Positions 1 through 11,103 of a stretch of 64,000 bases of DNA are shown here, one piece after another. The DNA lies in NCBI GenBank assembly GCA_032358165.1, contig JAALGY010000053.1, forward strand, positions 372,001 to 436,000, written 5' to 3'. The position numbers and the translations under genes were made by a program. The DNA comes from Diplosphaera chodatii. Its lineage: Eukaryota; Chlorophyta; Trebouxiophyceae; Prasiolales; Stichococcaceae. The first letter of the stretch is position 1. The number at the start of each line of letters is the position of its first letter. The notes below the pieces were generated by a model that worked only from the letters and a program-made list of their open reading frames with translations, made no database searches and was not told where the DNA came from.

Positions 1-3000
1 CGAAGCCCACGTTGCGGGGGCCGCCGGCGTCGCGGGACGCCCGCACGCAGGACAGCATGACCACGTCCAGCTGCTTGCCCTGGAACGAGTCCACCGTCTC
101 GATCATCACCTGCGCAGGAGCATGCTGACACGCACTTTGATGCCTTGATATGTGAGGCATCGGAGCTCAGTGTGTCGGACCAGGGCCACCAAGGTTCGGT
201 ATGGCAGCTCAACATTGACGGTGCCGGTGCCACCATGATCGATGTGGTGTCCGCTTTTGGGCATTGACGCTTCTCGCGCACCTCCTTGGCGGCCGCCTCG
301 CCCACCGCCCTGCGGAATGCCGCGCGCAGCACGCCCACCTGTGCAATGCAGATCGGAGTTCTCAGTATACACACGCATCATCATTGCGTGGGTGTTGCTC
401 AAGGGTGTTGACTTGCTGTGTGGTACTGCCTGATGACGCTGTCCCGATGTCAGCAAGGTGTGCGCAAGGGGGCATACTACATGAAGAGCTCAGTCGTGCC
501 TGCGCCTTGTAGAAGGTGATGACGCCGACGGCGCAGCCGCGCTTGAGGCGGCCCTCCGCAGCCGCCCGCAGCAGCACCGCCCGCAGCTCCGCAAACAGCG
601 CCGCCGCCAGCTCCGCCTCCTCCTGTGGGGCAGACACCAGGGATGGGTAATGCATTTATGTTGTGTCAGGTATCTCGAATCACTCTACTCACCAAGAGTT
701 TACGCGGGAGCGGACTGCCGAGACGGCCATAGCCCGTATGGTGGTGGCACCAGCAGCAGATCGTTCGGCCAACAACCGGCGACGTCCCCAGTGCTGCTGC
801 ATGCCGAACAGTGGGTGGCACCCAATACTGCGATCACTGCTGCCTGCGGCCCACCATCAGCCAGCAGCACAGACACGAAGCCCACTTCAGTGCTGCTCAC
901 ATGCGTGTGCAGATGACTCACCCTGTTGGTCTTGGACCTGCTGCCGCCGCCGCCGCCGGCCTCGCGGCCGCCGGCCACATCGAAGAACACGTACGGTTTT
1001 AGCAGCGGCGCCTCGTAGAACACCTCCGGCGCCGCGTCCCTGACGTTCGGCCCGTCTTGCAGCGCATTGTCGTAGAAGTACTGCAGCAGAGCAGCACAGC
1101 GCTTGCTTCGGTCGGGTTATGCAATTCTGCAGGTTTCCCTGGAAGGCGGCATGTACACGTGGCACTGCAGAGGCAGGTGCCCCCAGATTGGGAGTAGGGC
1201 AGAGGTCGCACTCGGGAAGGGAACTCCCGGATGAAGGGGTGCATGCGGTACTGCACAGACAGCATCTGCGCTGCCGCCGGCGCCCCACCCTGCAGGATAT
1301 TCAACAAGGTGCTGACGGCAGAATTCAGCGGTTTTGCCAGACATTGAGGGATGGTAATTGTTGGTGTTTGTTGCAAGCAGGTGCAGTACACACCACTTGG
1401 GATCGCAACATTTAACACATTCAGATCCGTGCCTGAAGGCGCTCGAACAGCGAGCGGGCCAGCGACAGCTTCTGCGCGACCAGCGACTTGACGGTTGCCG
1501 GCAGCTGCTTTGGGTCGCCCACCAGCACCACCCTGCAGCATGAAAAACTGACTTGGGACATAATTTGCTGTCTGATGGTGCACACAGGACGCTCAGGTGC
1601 ACCTTTGACACATTAGTCAGCTGCAGTTGCGTCCAAAACTCGACCCGTCATCACTCGGGACAGACACAAGCGTGCTGGTCAAGCTGCACTGCCAGACGCG
1701 CACTGCTTGCAGCCGAAGGCGAAGGCCTGCAGGTTGGCGAGCTCCGTGGCCTGCGCCGCCTCGTCAATCAGGACCGTCTCGAAGCGCGCGCTGCCCAGCC
1801 GGTCGAACACCTGCGAACCTTAAGGAGTTCGGTGAGTGGAACGCCCAATCGTGCCAGGCACGTTTAGGCGTGCTGATCTCCTTGGGATGCTGCACTGCAT
1901 GGGCTCGGCAGGCATGTCGCCTGCGTGACATGCATGCGCATGGCGCAGAGGTTTGCGCACCTTCCGGCCGGTCGACGACAGGGTGGTGAACACCATCTCC
2001 GCCTCCGACACAAAGGACGCCTCGAGGTTGTCCTGCACCTGCACAGCACGGAGTGTGCCGCACGTCGCTCTTCGTGCTTTGCACCTGCCCCGAGTGCCAG
2101 CTCAGGCAGCGCATGTGCAAAATTGTACTGCAGGTTTTGGTTGGGCATGACATGGGCACCGGCCACATCAGCGCAAGATGGAAAACACTTGGTGTTGACC
2201 AATTTTTGTTAGTGATACAAAGACCAATGTCTTGTTTAGCATGCAATACTGTTTGGCGAAATTTTCAAACAGATGTATGAGCAGGGCGCACGTTGCGGAG
2301 GTTGGCGCCGGGCTGGCGGTTGACGAGGGGCTCCACCATCTGCAGCCGCTCCATCAGCAGCAGCGCCTTGTCCCGCGCCTGCACCCGGCGCACACTCCTC
2401 AGCATGCCAGCACACCATGATGCGGCATGCAGCACCGGCTGCCGAGGCGAGCCTTGCGCAAACTGCTGCTCTGCTCCAGAATGGACGACTTACCACCACC
2501 CCACGATCAGCCGTGGCCATGTCAAGCGAAGTGGTGTGTCACCTCGTGCTGCGACGCCATCTGGCGCGCCAGGTGCACCGCCTCAATATCCCCCGCCCGC
2601 ATCGCCGCCTGCATGGTGCTGATCTCCCGTGACAGCCGCGCCGCCTCCGCCTGCGCCAGCTGCAGCCTGTGTGCGGCAGGGCAGAGCGGCTTTTTGGCCG
2701 ACTACAAATGCTGAGTGCAGAAGCATCAGCTCGACGACCGAGCAGCCCCCCCTGAAGCCGCAACAAAGCCAGCCTGAGGCGCCCGCTGTTCGACGGCTGC
2801 GGCGTGCAGTGCGTAGCAGAAGACCACGAGCGTGCTACGTAGGCTACGAAAAGGCAACCGCTGAGCGGAGCGCCCACTTGTGCTGCCACAGCTGCTGCGG
2901 CATGCCGACCAGCTGCGCGATCATGCCGTCCACCCACACGTCCCGCGCGCGCTCCGCCATGGGCGCCTGGTCCGAGCCTGTTATGTATACATAGGTATCA

Positions 3001-6000
3001 GAGGTATACATCTATACAAGTGGTATCAGGGGCGCAAGCTTGAGACTCCCAGGCACATGCCTGCATGCAGGGCAGGGGTCAAGGTGCGCACACACGCAGG
3101 AGCCAGGGGTGCGCTGCGGTTGGGCCCCGACATGGTGCATGCTCTCTGCAAACCCCCATGTGCCCTGTGGTGCTGAGGTTCCCAGTCAGCCAGGCATTGC
3201 CGGTAGTGGGCCATAGTGACATTCGCCCCATCGAAACAGGATGATTCGGATCTCATTTTTCGAATCTCAAACCAACCCATCAGGACAGGGCGGCGCACCG
3301 ATGCGCACGACGGAGGGGCGGTACACGTGGCCGTTGCCGTCGGCAAAGCCGTCGTTCATGACGCGCTGCAGCAGCTCGTCGGCGGCGGCGTTGCTGGGGG
3401 CGCACACCAGGATGCGCGGCCTGCGCACCAGCTCCCGCCGCTCGAAGGCGCTCGTCATCTGCGCCTGTATCTCCTGCGGCACGCATGGTGCCTCGTGGTG
3501 CGCGACTCGGAGCAGAGTTGTGAGCAGCCCCGTGCGCCTGCTGCGTTGCAAGACGCTGTGATGGCCTTGCTGCTCTGCCAGCAGCAATGAGGCTTGCCTA
3601 TGGGAGTGGTCCCTGTGGCTGCGGGGCCGCATACGGGATTGATGCTGCCCGCCACGAATCATGACCATTCGATTGTGGACGTCACAAGGGCGCACCGCCA
3701 TCAGGTTGCGCGTGCCGGAGGGCCGGGCGCTCAGCTCCTCGGGCTCCGGCGTCAGGCGCGCCACGAGGGCCTCGTAGAAGCGCTGGTACGCCACCTGCGG
3801 ATGTGCGTGGCGGCAGCAAGATTAGGGATAGTTAAAGAGCTTCTCATTTACTACCTGTTCTTTAACTACCCCTAGCAAGATCCGAGGGTGCTGCTCACGT
3901 GACACTGATCGACATGATGCGGCACCTGCTGTGTCCATATGAGGTGCACAGTGGGGTTGCTGGGGCGAGGCCCTGGCGGTACACGGTGCTTGTGCCGCAC
4001 GGCTTGCAGGGGGGGGAACGGGGGTGTGGGGGCCGCACCAGGTGCCACACGTTGAGGACGCCCTTCACGGTGTGCGTCTTGCCGGTGCCGGGCGGCCCCT
4101 GGATCAGCACGAAGGGCACCGGCGGCATACCCTCCGGCGCCGCCGAGCCCAGGTGCGCAGCCGCAAACTGCAGGGCACGGAGGATAGCCGTGCATGTGCT
4201 GCTGTGTGTTCCCAGTCCTACTGGAGCCACTGCTGGCTCCTCCAGCTTTGGCAGCATCCTCGTCCTCAACTGGTCGGTAGGATACATCCCTGAAACTGCA
4301 CCCAGCAAGGTTGAGGGTCCCGGTATTGGGGGTGCTGCATGCAGGTGGCCTGTCACATCGGCAGTTGACCTGCAAACGCAGCGTCGGTGGTGCGACACCA
4401 CTTGCACAGCTTCTGCTGCAGGGGCGTGCCTCGATGGCGCGCAGCTGCGTGGCGTCATACTGGGAGCGCAGGTACTCGATGAAGGGGCGCAGCGCGGCCT
4501 CGGGCGGCCACGCCCGCTGCACGTACGCGGCGTCAGCGGCCGCCTCCGCCGCCCGCGCCAGCCGCTCCGGCGCCAGCAGCGCCTCCAGCAGCTGCGGGTC
4601 AGGGTCAGGTGCTCAGGGTCTAGTGGTTGGTAGCAAGTGCAGCAGCAAGTGCTTCTGCAGAAACGCTGAGTCCACACGGGTGAGCAGGACACCTCCTGGA
4701 CGCCACTCGGGACCGCGACCAGCGTCGTTCTCCATGTTCCCGTCATCTGATACCATGTGCATGTGCAACACTGTGGGGTGTTCAAAGCACCTCGGTGGAC
4801 GCGGCCTTGTGCAGGGCCACGTACTCGCGCTGCTGCGTGGTCAGCATGCCCACCGGCACCATGAACCAGCCCTTGGGCGTCTGCCGCAGGTCCCCCACCA
4901 CCTGGATAGTAAGTGACGAGCACTTGCCCCGTCGACGCTGGCTACATTGTGTTTCCCTGCATTGTGCGATCACACAGCATACACAACCTGGTGCAGCGAC
5001 ACGGGTGGGGGTCAACGCTATCTCATGGCGTGCTCATGTGCAGGCAGGCCACAGCCCGCCGATGGCAGCATTTGTGCACTTCGCAGGTACCCACCGAGCG
5101 GCAGGGCGCTGCGGGGTCGTGCTGGTGGGACATGCACACCGGGAAGATGTTGATGACCACCTCCCCTGACCTCTTCACCTGCGTCACGGGGTGGTCATGT
5201 CAGCTGCCATCAGGTTCCAGCACAGCATTAACTAATGCTGCCGTCAACTGGCCGCTCTACATCCGAAGTCGTGCAGCAAGTACCCTGCTGCACAGCATGG
5301 GGATGCGTGACAGGGGTCTGGCATCAGAGGGGGATGCGCACCCCACGCACGATTCCAGCTGCAATGGGCGCGGTGCCGGATGCTGGTGCCCTGCCGTCGC
5401 CAGGGGGCGCTGCCGAGCCCACAGCGGCTGACCCGCTGCCATCCAGTCGCTGGCGCTTTGCCCTGCAAATGTGTTTACGTGTATAAGCTGTGTTTACAGG
5501 TTCTTGTTCTATCACTGATGATGTTAGCTGATCAGGTATATTTGCACCAGCTGCGGCGCAGTTGCAATTGTGATTGCGCAACCCCAGCTTCGGATCCCGT
5601 GCTGGGGTGACAGTGTGGCAAAACATTGTTGCAGTTTGAAGCCTCATGTAGTAGCCCTCCGCGCTGTTGACATGCTATTACTGCTCAATGCCCAGGAGGC
5701 CATGCACAGGAGTGTGGCACACAGCCAGGAACAGTGCAAGCAGAGCTGGACAAGCACGTCCTCTAGCTGATGTGCTTGTCCCGGCTCAGATTTGTTCGCT
5801 GCTGGAATGTACTCTCTGGATACATGGTGGTACGTGGTGTATGGGCGCTTCTGTCCATATGTGTTGGGACTACATGCTCACCCTCTGCCGGTGGAAGTGC
5901 TGCCGAAGCGGGCCACAAAGTCCATGGGGCTGCCCTGGGGCGGGCGCCCCAGCGACAGCGCGACCAGGTGCCCCTCCCGCGGCAGCTCCTCCAGCGACCG

Positions 6001-7743
6001 CCGCGTCTGCAGCCGCACCGCGTGCCACCCGCCGCCCAGCTCGTCGAACCTGGGCACCGCACCAGTCGCACAAGTGGCAAAACCTACTGACACCTGCTGT
6101 ACAGGTCAGAAGCGGGCAGGCCAACAGGCTATGTGTGGGCTCAGTTGAGGCAAGTGCCTCTCTGAATGCCCTGTGCCCAGCAGCGGATGCAGACCACCTG
6201 ATGGCAGGGCGTCAGGGAGTGCAGCTGGCGTGCTGTCGGCCCTGGTCGGTGCATGTGCCCGTCAACGTAGACATGCGGCACTTGTCAGGCCGGACTCACT
6301 CGAGCACGTCTGCCTCGTAGGCCTTGCCGAGCGCGGCCTTGGTGGCCCACTCGTCACGCACCGCCTCTCGTGCCTCCTCCAGCAGCAGCGCCTCGAACGA
6401 CGCCACGTACTGCTCTGCAGCGCAGGCGTAATGGCCAAGATCGGCTGCTTGCCTTGCATGCACGCGTCCTGCCTTGTGCGGACAGCTGCTCTGCTCGAAC
6501 GCGCTGATCTGGTGGCAGGCAGCCACCAGCCAACTGTACACGCATACAAACCGTGCACATGATTGCAAGTCGCCATGTGCAGCCGAAGGCATCGCGGCAT
6601 ATGTTGGCAACTGAGAGGTGTAGCTTACCGACAGACAGGAAGGTGTCGGGCAGCGCCTCAGGCAGGTCGGTGTTGCCGGCTTGGCAGGGCGGGTGCCACA
6701 GCCGGCCGCCCAACACCTCCCTTTCAAACCTGCATGCACAGTCCAGGTAATATTGTGCACGGCCTCATCACCTCCCCGGGGGTAACATTCCTTGATGAGG
6801 AAGACCACCCTGTGGTGGCACACTATCTCATCCCGTGGACACTGCTAGCCAAGCATGCATGAGAACGAGTCACTTTGACGCCTGCATGTACAGGGGCACT
6901 GCATGTGCACAAACTAGGTGTGCACCTCTCGACGGTGCCAGCGTCGCGCCGCTTGACGGACCGCTGCGCTGTGGGCCGCCGCTGCTGTGTGGAGGTATCG
7001 TTTGGGCCACTGCCGCCACCAGGCACATTGCTGCTGGCGCCCCTGCCGCCTGGCCTTGCATTCAGGCCCTGGTGCTGGTCTGAAGCTGCTCTAAAGCCTC
7101 CTGGCCGCTGCTGTGACGGCCGCTGTTGCTGGTGCTGCCTGCCCGCTGTGCCCACAGATGGTGCGCGCTGCTGCTGCTGCTGCTGCTGTGCTGCCGACGG
7201 TTGCAGCTGCCGTGGTGTGGCCGGCTGCTGGGCTTGGTGCTGCGGCTGTGCCCGCTGCACAGCACCGTGCGCCGCTGAAGGATCCTGCACCGCTGCCACA
7301 GCCTGCTGCCGAGCAGCCGTGGGCTGTGCGGGCGTCCTGTGGGGCACAGCGGCCGCGGGCCCCTTGCCCTTGAAGGAGCTGCCCTTCAGCAGGCCCTTCA
7401 GGCGCTGGTGCCCGCCGCCGCCCCCGCCCCCGCCCCCGGCACCTCGCGAGGCCGCCAGCTTGGCGCGCAGCTCCCTCGCCGCCAGCCCCGCGGGCCGCGG
7501 CGAAGATGGCTCTTCATCGTCCGCATCCTCCTGCAGTTTGGGGCACAGTGTCAGCCTTGCTCCTGTGCAAGTGTGCAAACATCATTTCATACCCCATGCT
7601 CACCACACATTTGCAGAAGCTCTAGAAGTGGGTACCCCACCACCTGGTGTACCTACCATGTAGCAGGTGGGGCAATCATCGCAAGCTTCTGCAACAACAT
7701 ACTGGAGCATCAACTGGCGCAGCTTGGTACAGCACCTGTGCAT
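1..7743 (-). CDS. SEN1/SETX/MAA3-type superfamily 1B RNA-DNA helicase (3' end outside window)
   Basis: Multi-exon gene read on the minus strand. The helicase motifs appear in order on separate exons: Walker A GPPGTGKT (about 4110-4085), motif Ia ILVCAPSNAAADELL (about 3420-3375), VFTTLSSTGRKV (about 1995-1960), DEAAQATEL motif II (about 1770-1745), VGDPKQLPATVKSL (about 1530-1485), QYRMHP (about 1250) and the start of motif V/VI, ETVDSFQGKQLDVVMLSCVR (about 107-48). Spacing and wording fit the UPF1-like family, closest to yeast Sen1, human senataxin and Arabidopsis MAA3, which unwind RNA-DNA hybrids and act in termination and RNA processing in the nucleus. Ahead of the core is a Gln/Gly-rich disordered exon (about 7542-6930) and a KRQRLDG basic patch (about 5450) that could be a nuclear signal. 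I placed the start at ATG 7743 (alternative 7710), followed by an exon ending CPTCYM before a GTAGGT donor. The C-terminus is cut off by the window edge. Family assignment is firm; ortholog choice and first exon are less so. Confidence 0.88.
3815..3881. mobile_element. Miniature inverted-repeat element (hAT-like MITE) in helicase intron
   Basis: The stretch at 3823-3874 begins TAGGGATAGTTAAAGAG and ends with the reverse complement of TAGGGGTAGTTAAAGAA, so the two 17-base terminal repeats match at 15 positions. The same octamer, AGCAAGAT, lies on both sides (3815-3822 and 3874-3881), as a target-site duplication would; if the terminal A belongs to the element the duplication is 7 bases. A TAGGG terminus and 7-8 base duplication fit hAT-type elements. 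The element is clearly more AT-rich than its surroundings and lies inside an intron of the helicase gene, between the exon ending near 3690 and the Walker A exon. It has no coding capacity. Confidence 0.6.
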
Positions 7744-8831
7744 TGGTCGCCGGCGTGCTGCGGTTGCTGGTGCCTTGCCGCCTTGGATCGCACGCCATAG
7801 CAGCCCTCCTGGAGGACAGCTAGTGGCCGGCGCACATCCAGCACAGGCGGAATGGGCACCTTGCACTTGTGACTGCACCGGGGTAGGGTAGCGCTCAGGG
7901 CAAGCGATAGCGCTGCTAGGGGGTGTGAGTAGTGCTCTGGGTAGGCAGTAGTGCTGCAGAGGGACAGCAGTAGTTCTCAGGAGCAAGCAATAGTGCTATG
8001 GAGGGGTACCACCACTAGTGCTTCTGGCAGAGCGGCATGATAGACACGGGGGTCATGGCCGAACGTTATTCCGGCTACCCCTGCAAGCGTATCCGGCAGA
8101 CTGTAAACTGTCAGCATGTGGTATCATGCGCACCTAGTTATGGGTCAGGATCATAGGTTCGTGACCGGTCGCGTTGCCGATGCGTTTGCCCACGGCGAAG
8201 TCGGACATGTAAGAGTGTAATTCCACCCTGCAAGATGGGGAGCTGCAACTGCGTGTTGAGGCTGATGCTGAGCATGCCGCGGCGTCATGCGGCCGTGCAT
8301 GCCGTGTTCTGGATCAAACATGCCAACTGCTGTCAGGACACCGCAGCGTCATATCAATGCTGTTGACGTGACACCGAAAATTCACGGAGGGGCAACGTGA
8401 TTCTGCTATGTTTCCGTTCACCCAAGCATGGGCATCCATTACACTTCATGCCGACTCAGTAGGATTGGGTGGAACCACCCACCCCAGGGGCTATCAGAGC
8501 ATTTTACAATAGCACGTAGGACCAAGCAGAGCAGTCAACAACACGCTGCAGACCACGCCCTGCACTGTTTGGGAGCTCACAGGGTCGATGATGACATCCA
8601 GCGCTCACACCCCGCCAGGACGTTTTCATCTGCCCCTCAACTTGCTCACATGAGCAACTCGAGATATGCTGACAGCGGCGCAAGGACTTCGCGCGAATGT
8701 GTATACACCTGTTGTTTCCTCTTGCAAGTGCATTGATCTGACATCAGTCCCAGCGGCGCGCCCTCTCAACCGCTGCTTGCTGGCACCAACCGTCGACACC
8801 CGGGCCCTGTAAAACGTCACAGCCTGTCGCG
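7744..8831. other. Intergenic: shared upstream region of helicase (-) and small gene (+)
   Basis: No exon with convincing coding character was found. The region lies between two divergent genes, so it should hold both promoters, but I see no clear TATA box or known operator. The part nearest the helicase (7870-8030) is filled with degenerate short repeats, listed separately. An open frame at 8428-8736 has composition unlike the neighbouring proteins and no recognisable domain. Confidence 0.5.
7878..8024. repeat. Degenerate tandem repeats with AGTAGTGCT-like core
   Basis: Six imperfect copies of a short unit recur about every 20-25 bases: CAAGCGATAGCGCT, GAGTAGTGCT, GCAGTAGTGCT, GCAGTAGTTCT, CAAGCAATAGTGCT and CACTAGTGCT. 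They lie immediately upstream of the inferred helicase start and could be a diverged minisatellite or a promoter-proximal repeat. Function is not shown. Confidence 0.4.
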
Positions 8832-10530
8832 ATGGGCTTCATGGACAGCATCAAGGCGCGGACTGTTGCCACATGGTTGTGTCAGAAATCCTATCGTGTT
8901 GCCAACTGTGCCTTACGTCTGCGCAGCAAGGCTTGAGAGTGCTGCAGCTCCTCCTGCTGAAAGCGCGTGCGAAACCTCCGCTGATGCACGCTAGTGAGCC
9001 GATCAACGAGCTGCAGCAGCTAATATCAGATTGATCCGCATGCGTCATCATACAAGCGCCATAGGCCGTGGGCTGCGCCCGTCGATCTGGCAGTAGCCCA
9101 GCGGTACATCCTGCGTTTGGTCTGCGGGAGTGGCTGCCCCTGGCTGTAGACACGAGGGGGCGTCAGCAACCATTTTGTGTATGTCATTCGAAATTCTGGA
9201 CGCAGGGCAACCGCTTGTGAGCTGCGCATGTCATGATCACGCCCGTGACAGCTTGTGATTGCACAGCTCTGCACATGAGGCGTCATGCAGGATGACGCTT
9301 GCCTTTGACTTTTTGTTACGAATGCTGCCGCACATGTACACGAAGCATATTGTCAGCGGGCCGACACCCCGTGGAGTGCCATGATGTTCGTCCAGCCACC
9401 CTGCACATGAGGCGTCACGCAGACTGACATTGCATTACCGACATGTTTGGTGCTGCCGCAGAAATACACGAAGGAGATCGACAGCGACGCGCTGTCGGCG
9501 CAGATCAGCAAGGGCAGCGCCGCCGCCGCCAAGCTTGGCGCCAGTGCTGGCCTCGTCAATCGCAACACCGGTGAGTAGGGGATGTGACACAAGGGTGTGG
9601 CCACGCTCCGTGTAGAAGCCACATCCATGTGGTCTGAAGCCCTCCTGTCACGTCTGGCATGTTTTTGTCTCAAGGCTCAAGGATTTTCTGTTTGTGCAGC
9701 CAACAAGATGGACAAAGCCGCGCAGATGGGAGCGAAGCAGGTGTGTGCTGCGGACGACTCAGTGCGGGCGCAGTGCTACTGGTGGCAGAAGCATGCCACT
9801 AGCATTTGTTGGTGCCAAGCTCGGGCCGTGCGCTGCCATGCGTGTGCCTGAGGAGACTCGTGTGCGGTGTGCAGCTGGACGCGTACGGGGACAAAAACCC
9901 GCACATGTTCAAGGACAAGCCTCAGGTGCGCGACGCGTGCAAGCCTGCTGCACACCCAGCTGAAGTGTGGCACCTCTGCGACATCGGACCCAAGTCGCAT
10001 GTGCACCGCCTGCTGCGCGATTGTGTGGTGGTGCAGTCATCCGGGCACTATCGGCGCAGCAAGCGACGCTGCACACCCTCGCACCGTTTCACCAAACGCT
10101 GCGCAGGCGGCCAACCCGCATGCGCCGGTGGGCGAGCACGGCGCGCAGCCGGACCACAGCGCGCCGCACATGAGCTCGCCCCCCGCCCCGCAGCCCGCCG
10201 GCCAGGTGCGCACCCCTAGAATTGGAACTGGCAAATTTTCAAGGTATACAGATGGTCGAATGCCCAAGGTGGGGAGGACATGTCCAATGGCTGCGCGCTG
10301 GCTCGCCCATCTATACGCAGCCCAGGGGGTGTCTACACATGCTGAGCACCTCCTGCGCATGTGCCTGGCATCACGCTGTGTGGCCGCCAGCACCTGACGC
10401 CGGGGCTCGCTGTGTGCAGCCGCCCAGCGCGCCCCACGCGGGCGCCAGCTACCAGCCGGGCGCCGGGGTGCCCCCGCAGTTCAACACCGCACCGCCACCC
10501 CAGGGGGGGAACACTGCCTCCCCGTACTGA
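8832..10530 (+). CDS. Small unknown protein, Gly/Pro-rich C-terminus
   Basis: I do not recognise this family. The proposed start, ATG 8832, reads MGFMDSIKARTVATWLC before an uncertain donor. Supported downstream exons are 9462-9570 (KYTKEIDSDALSAQISKGSA...), 9700-9740 (ANKMDKAAQMGAKQ), 9875-9925 (LDAYGDKNPHMFKDKPQ), 10107-10205 and 10420-10530, ending NTASPY and TGA. Phases agree across all the later introns (1, 0, 0, 0). The mature protein is about 130-150 residues. Its front half is charged and soluble, and its tail is Pro/Ala/His/Gly-rich and probably disordered. There is no signal peptide or membrane segment. The first exon junction is the weak point: exon 2 starts in phase 0, and several GT sites after 8860 could serve, or a further small exon may be missing. 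It converges on the PNUTS-like gene. Confidence 0.6.
9269..9490 (+). repeat. Degenerate tandem duplication covering the exon 2 acceptor
   Basis: About 90 bases at 9269-9360 are repeated, diverged, at about 9400-9490. Matching landmarks are GCACATGAGGCGTCA (9271 and 9403), GCTGCCGCA (9324 and 9452) and TACACGAAG (9337 and 9465), an offset of 128-132 bases. The second copy carries the acceptor CCGCAG and start of exon 2 (KYTKEIDS). The first copy reads CCGCAC, so the acceptor is lost, and its frame has decayed. Confidence 0.6.
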
Positions 10531-11103
10531 TGACGGGCAGGACATGAGCCGCCCCGGCACGGCACCAGCAGTGCTTCGTGCTGCACGAAGCACTGCTGCT
10601 ATTGTAGGCGCATGCTGTATGCTCAAAGCCTCAGCAGTGCTCCTGATCATCTCAGTCACGAAGTACATGCCACTCAGAGTCCACGAAGACCGTGTTCCCA
10701 AGGCATCAGTGATCAGGCTTGGGCAAGCACACCAGCACTGCCGTCAGGTGCTTCAATTGGTTTGCCGTAGCCCCTCTGAAGTGCCTTGTTCTGACAGTTT
10801 GTGACAGGGTGTTGGTACAGGATCTTGCAGCTTGTGACGGATTGACACTGTTTCGAAGGTTCATGCGGTCGAGCATCACTGCGATTCGTGGTTCAGCTGT
10901 AGTGAGCCGCTGACTTTGACGTTCCTACAAACCCATCTTTTCAGCAAAAGCACGCAATGTGTGACTTTTCTGCACACATGCTGTTCGTCCTCCGCAATTG
11001 CACGCTCACATGCTGCCTGCATACACTGCTGGATGTTCATCTGAACCATGTCAAGGCGATGCCAGTCTATGCTGCACCGACCAGCTGCTGAACTGCTCCC
11101 AGT
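10531..11103. other. Intergenic between two convergent 3' ends
   Basis: This stretch lies between the stop of the small gene on the plus strand and the stop of the PNUTS-like gene on the minus strand. Apart from the hairpin at 10567-10597 nothing with coding character was seen. It should hold both 3' untranslated regions and polyadenylation sites; no TGTAA signal could be placed with confidence. Confidence 0.5.
10567..10597. repeat. Perfect 14-bp inverted repeat (hairpin) in 3' region
   Basis: AGCAGTGCTTCGTG (10567-10580) and its exact reverse complement (10584-10597) flank the three bases CTG. It begins 37 bases after the stop codon of the small gene, so it probably sits in the 3' untranslated region of that transcript and could form a stable stem. 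I see no target-site duplication that would mark it as a transposon. Confidence 0.7.
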
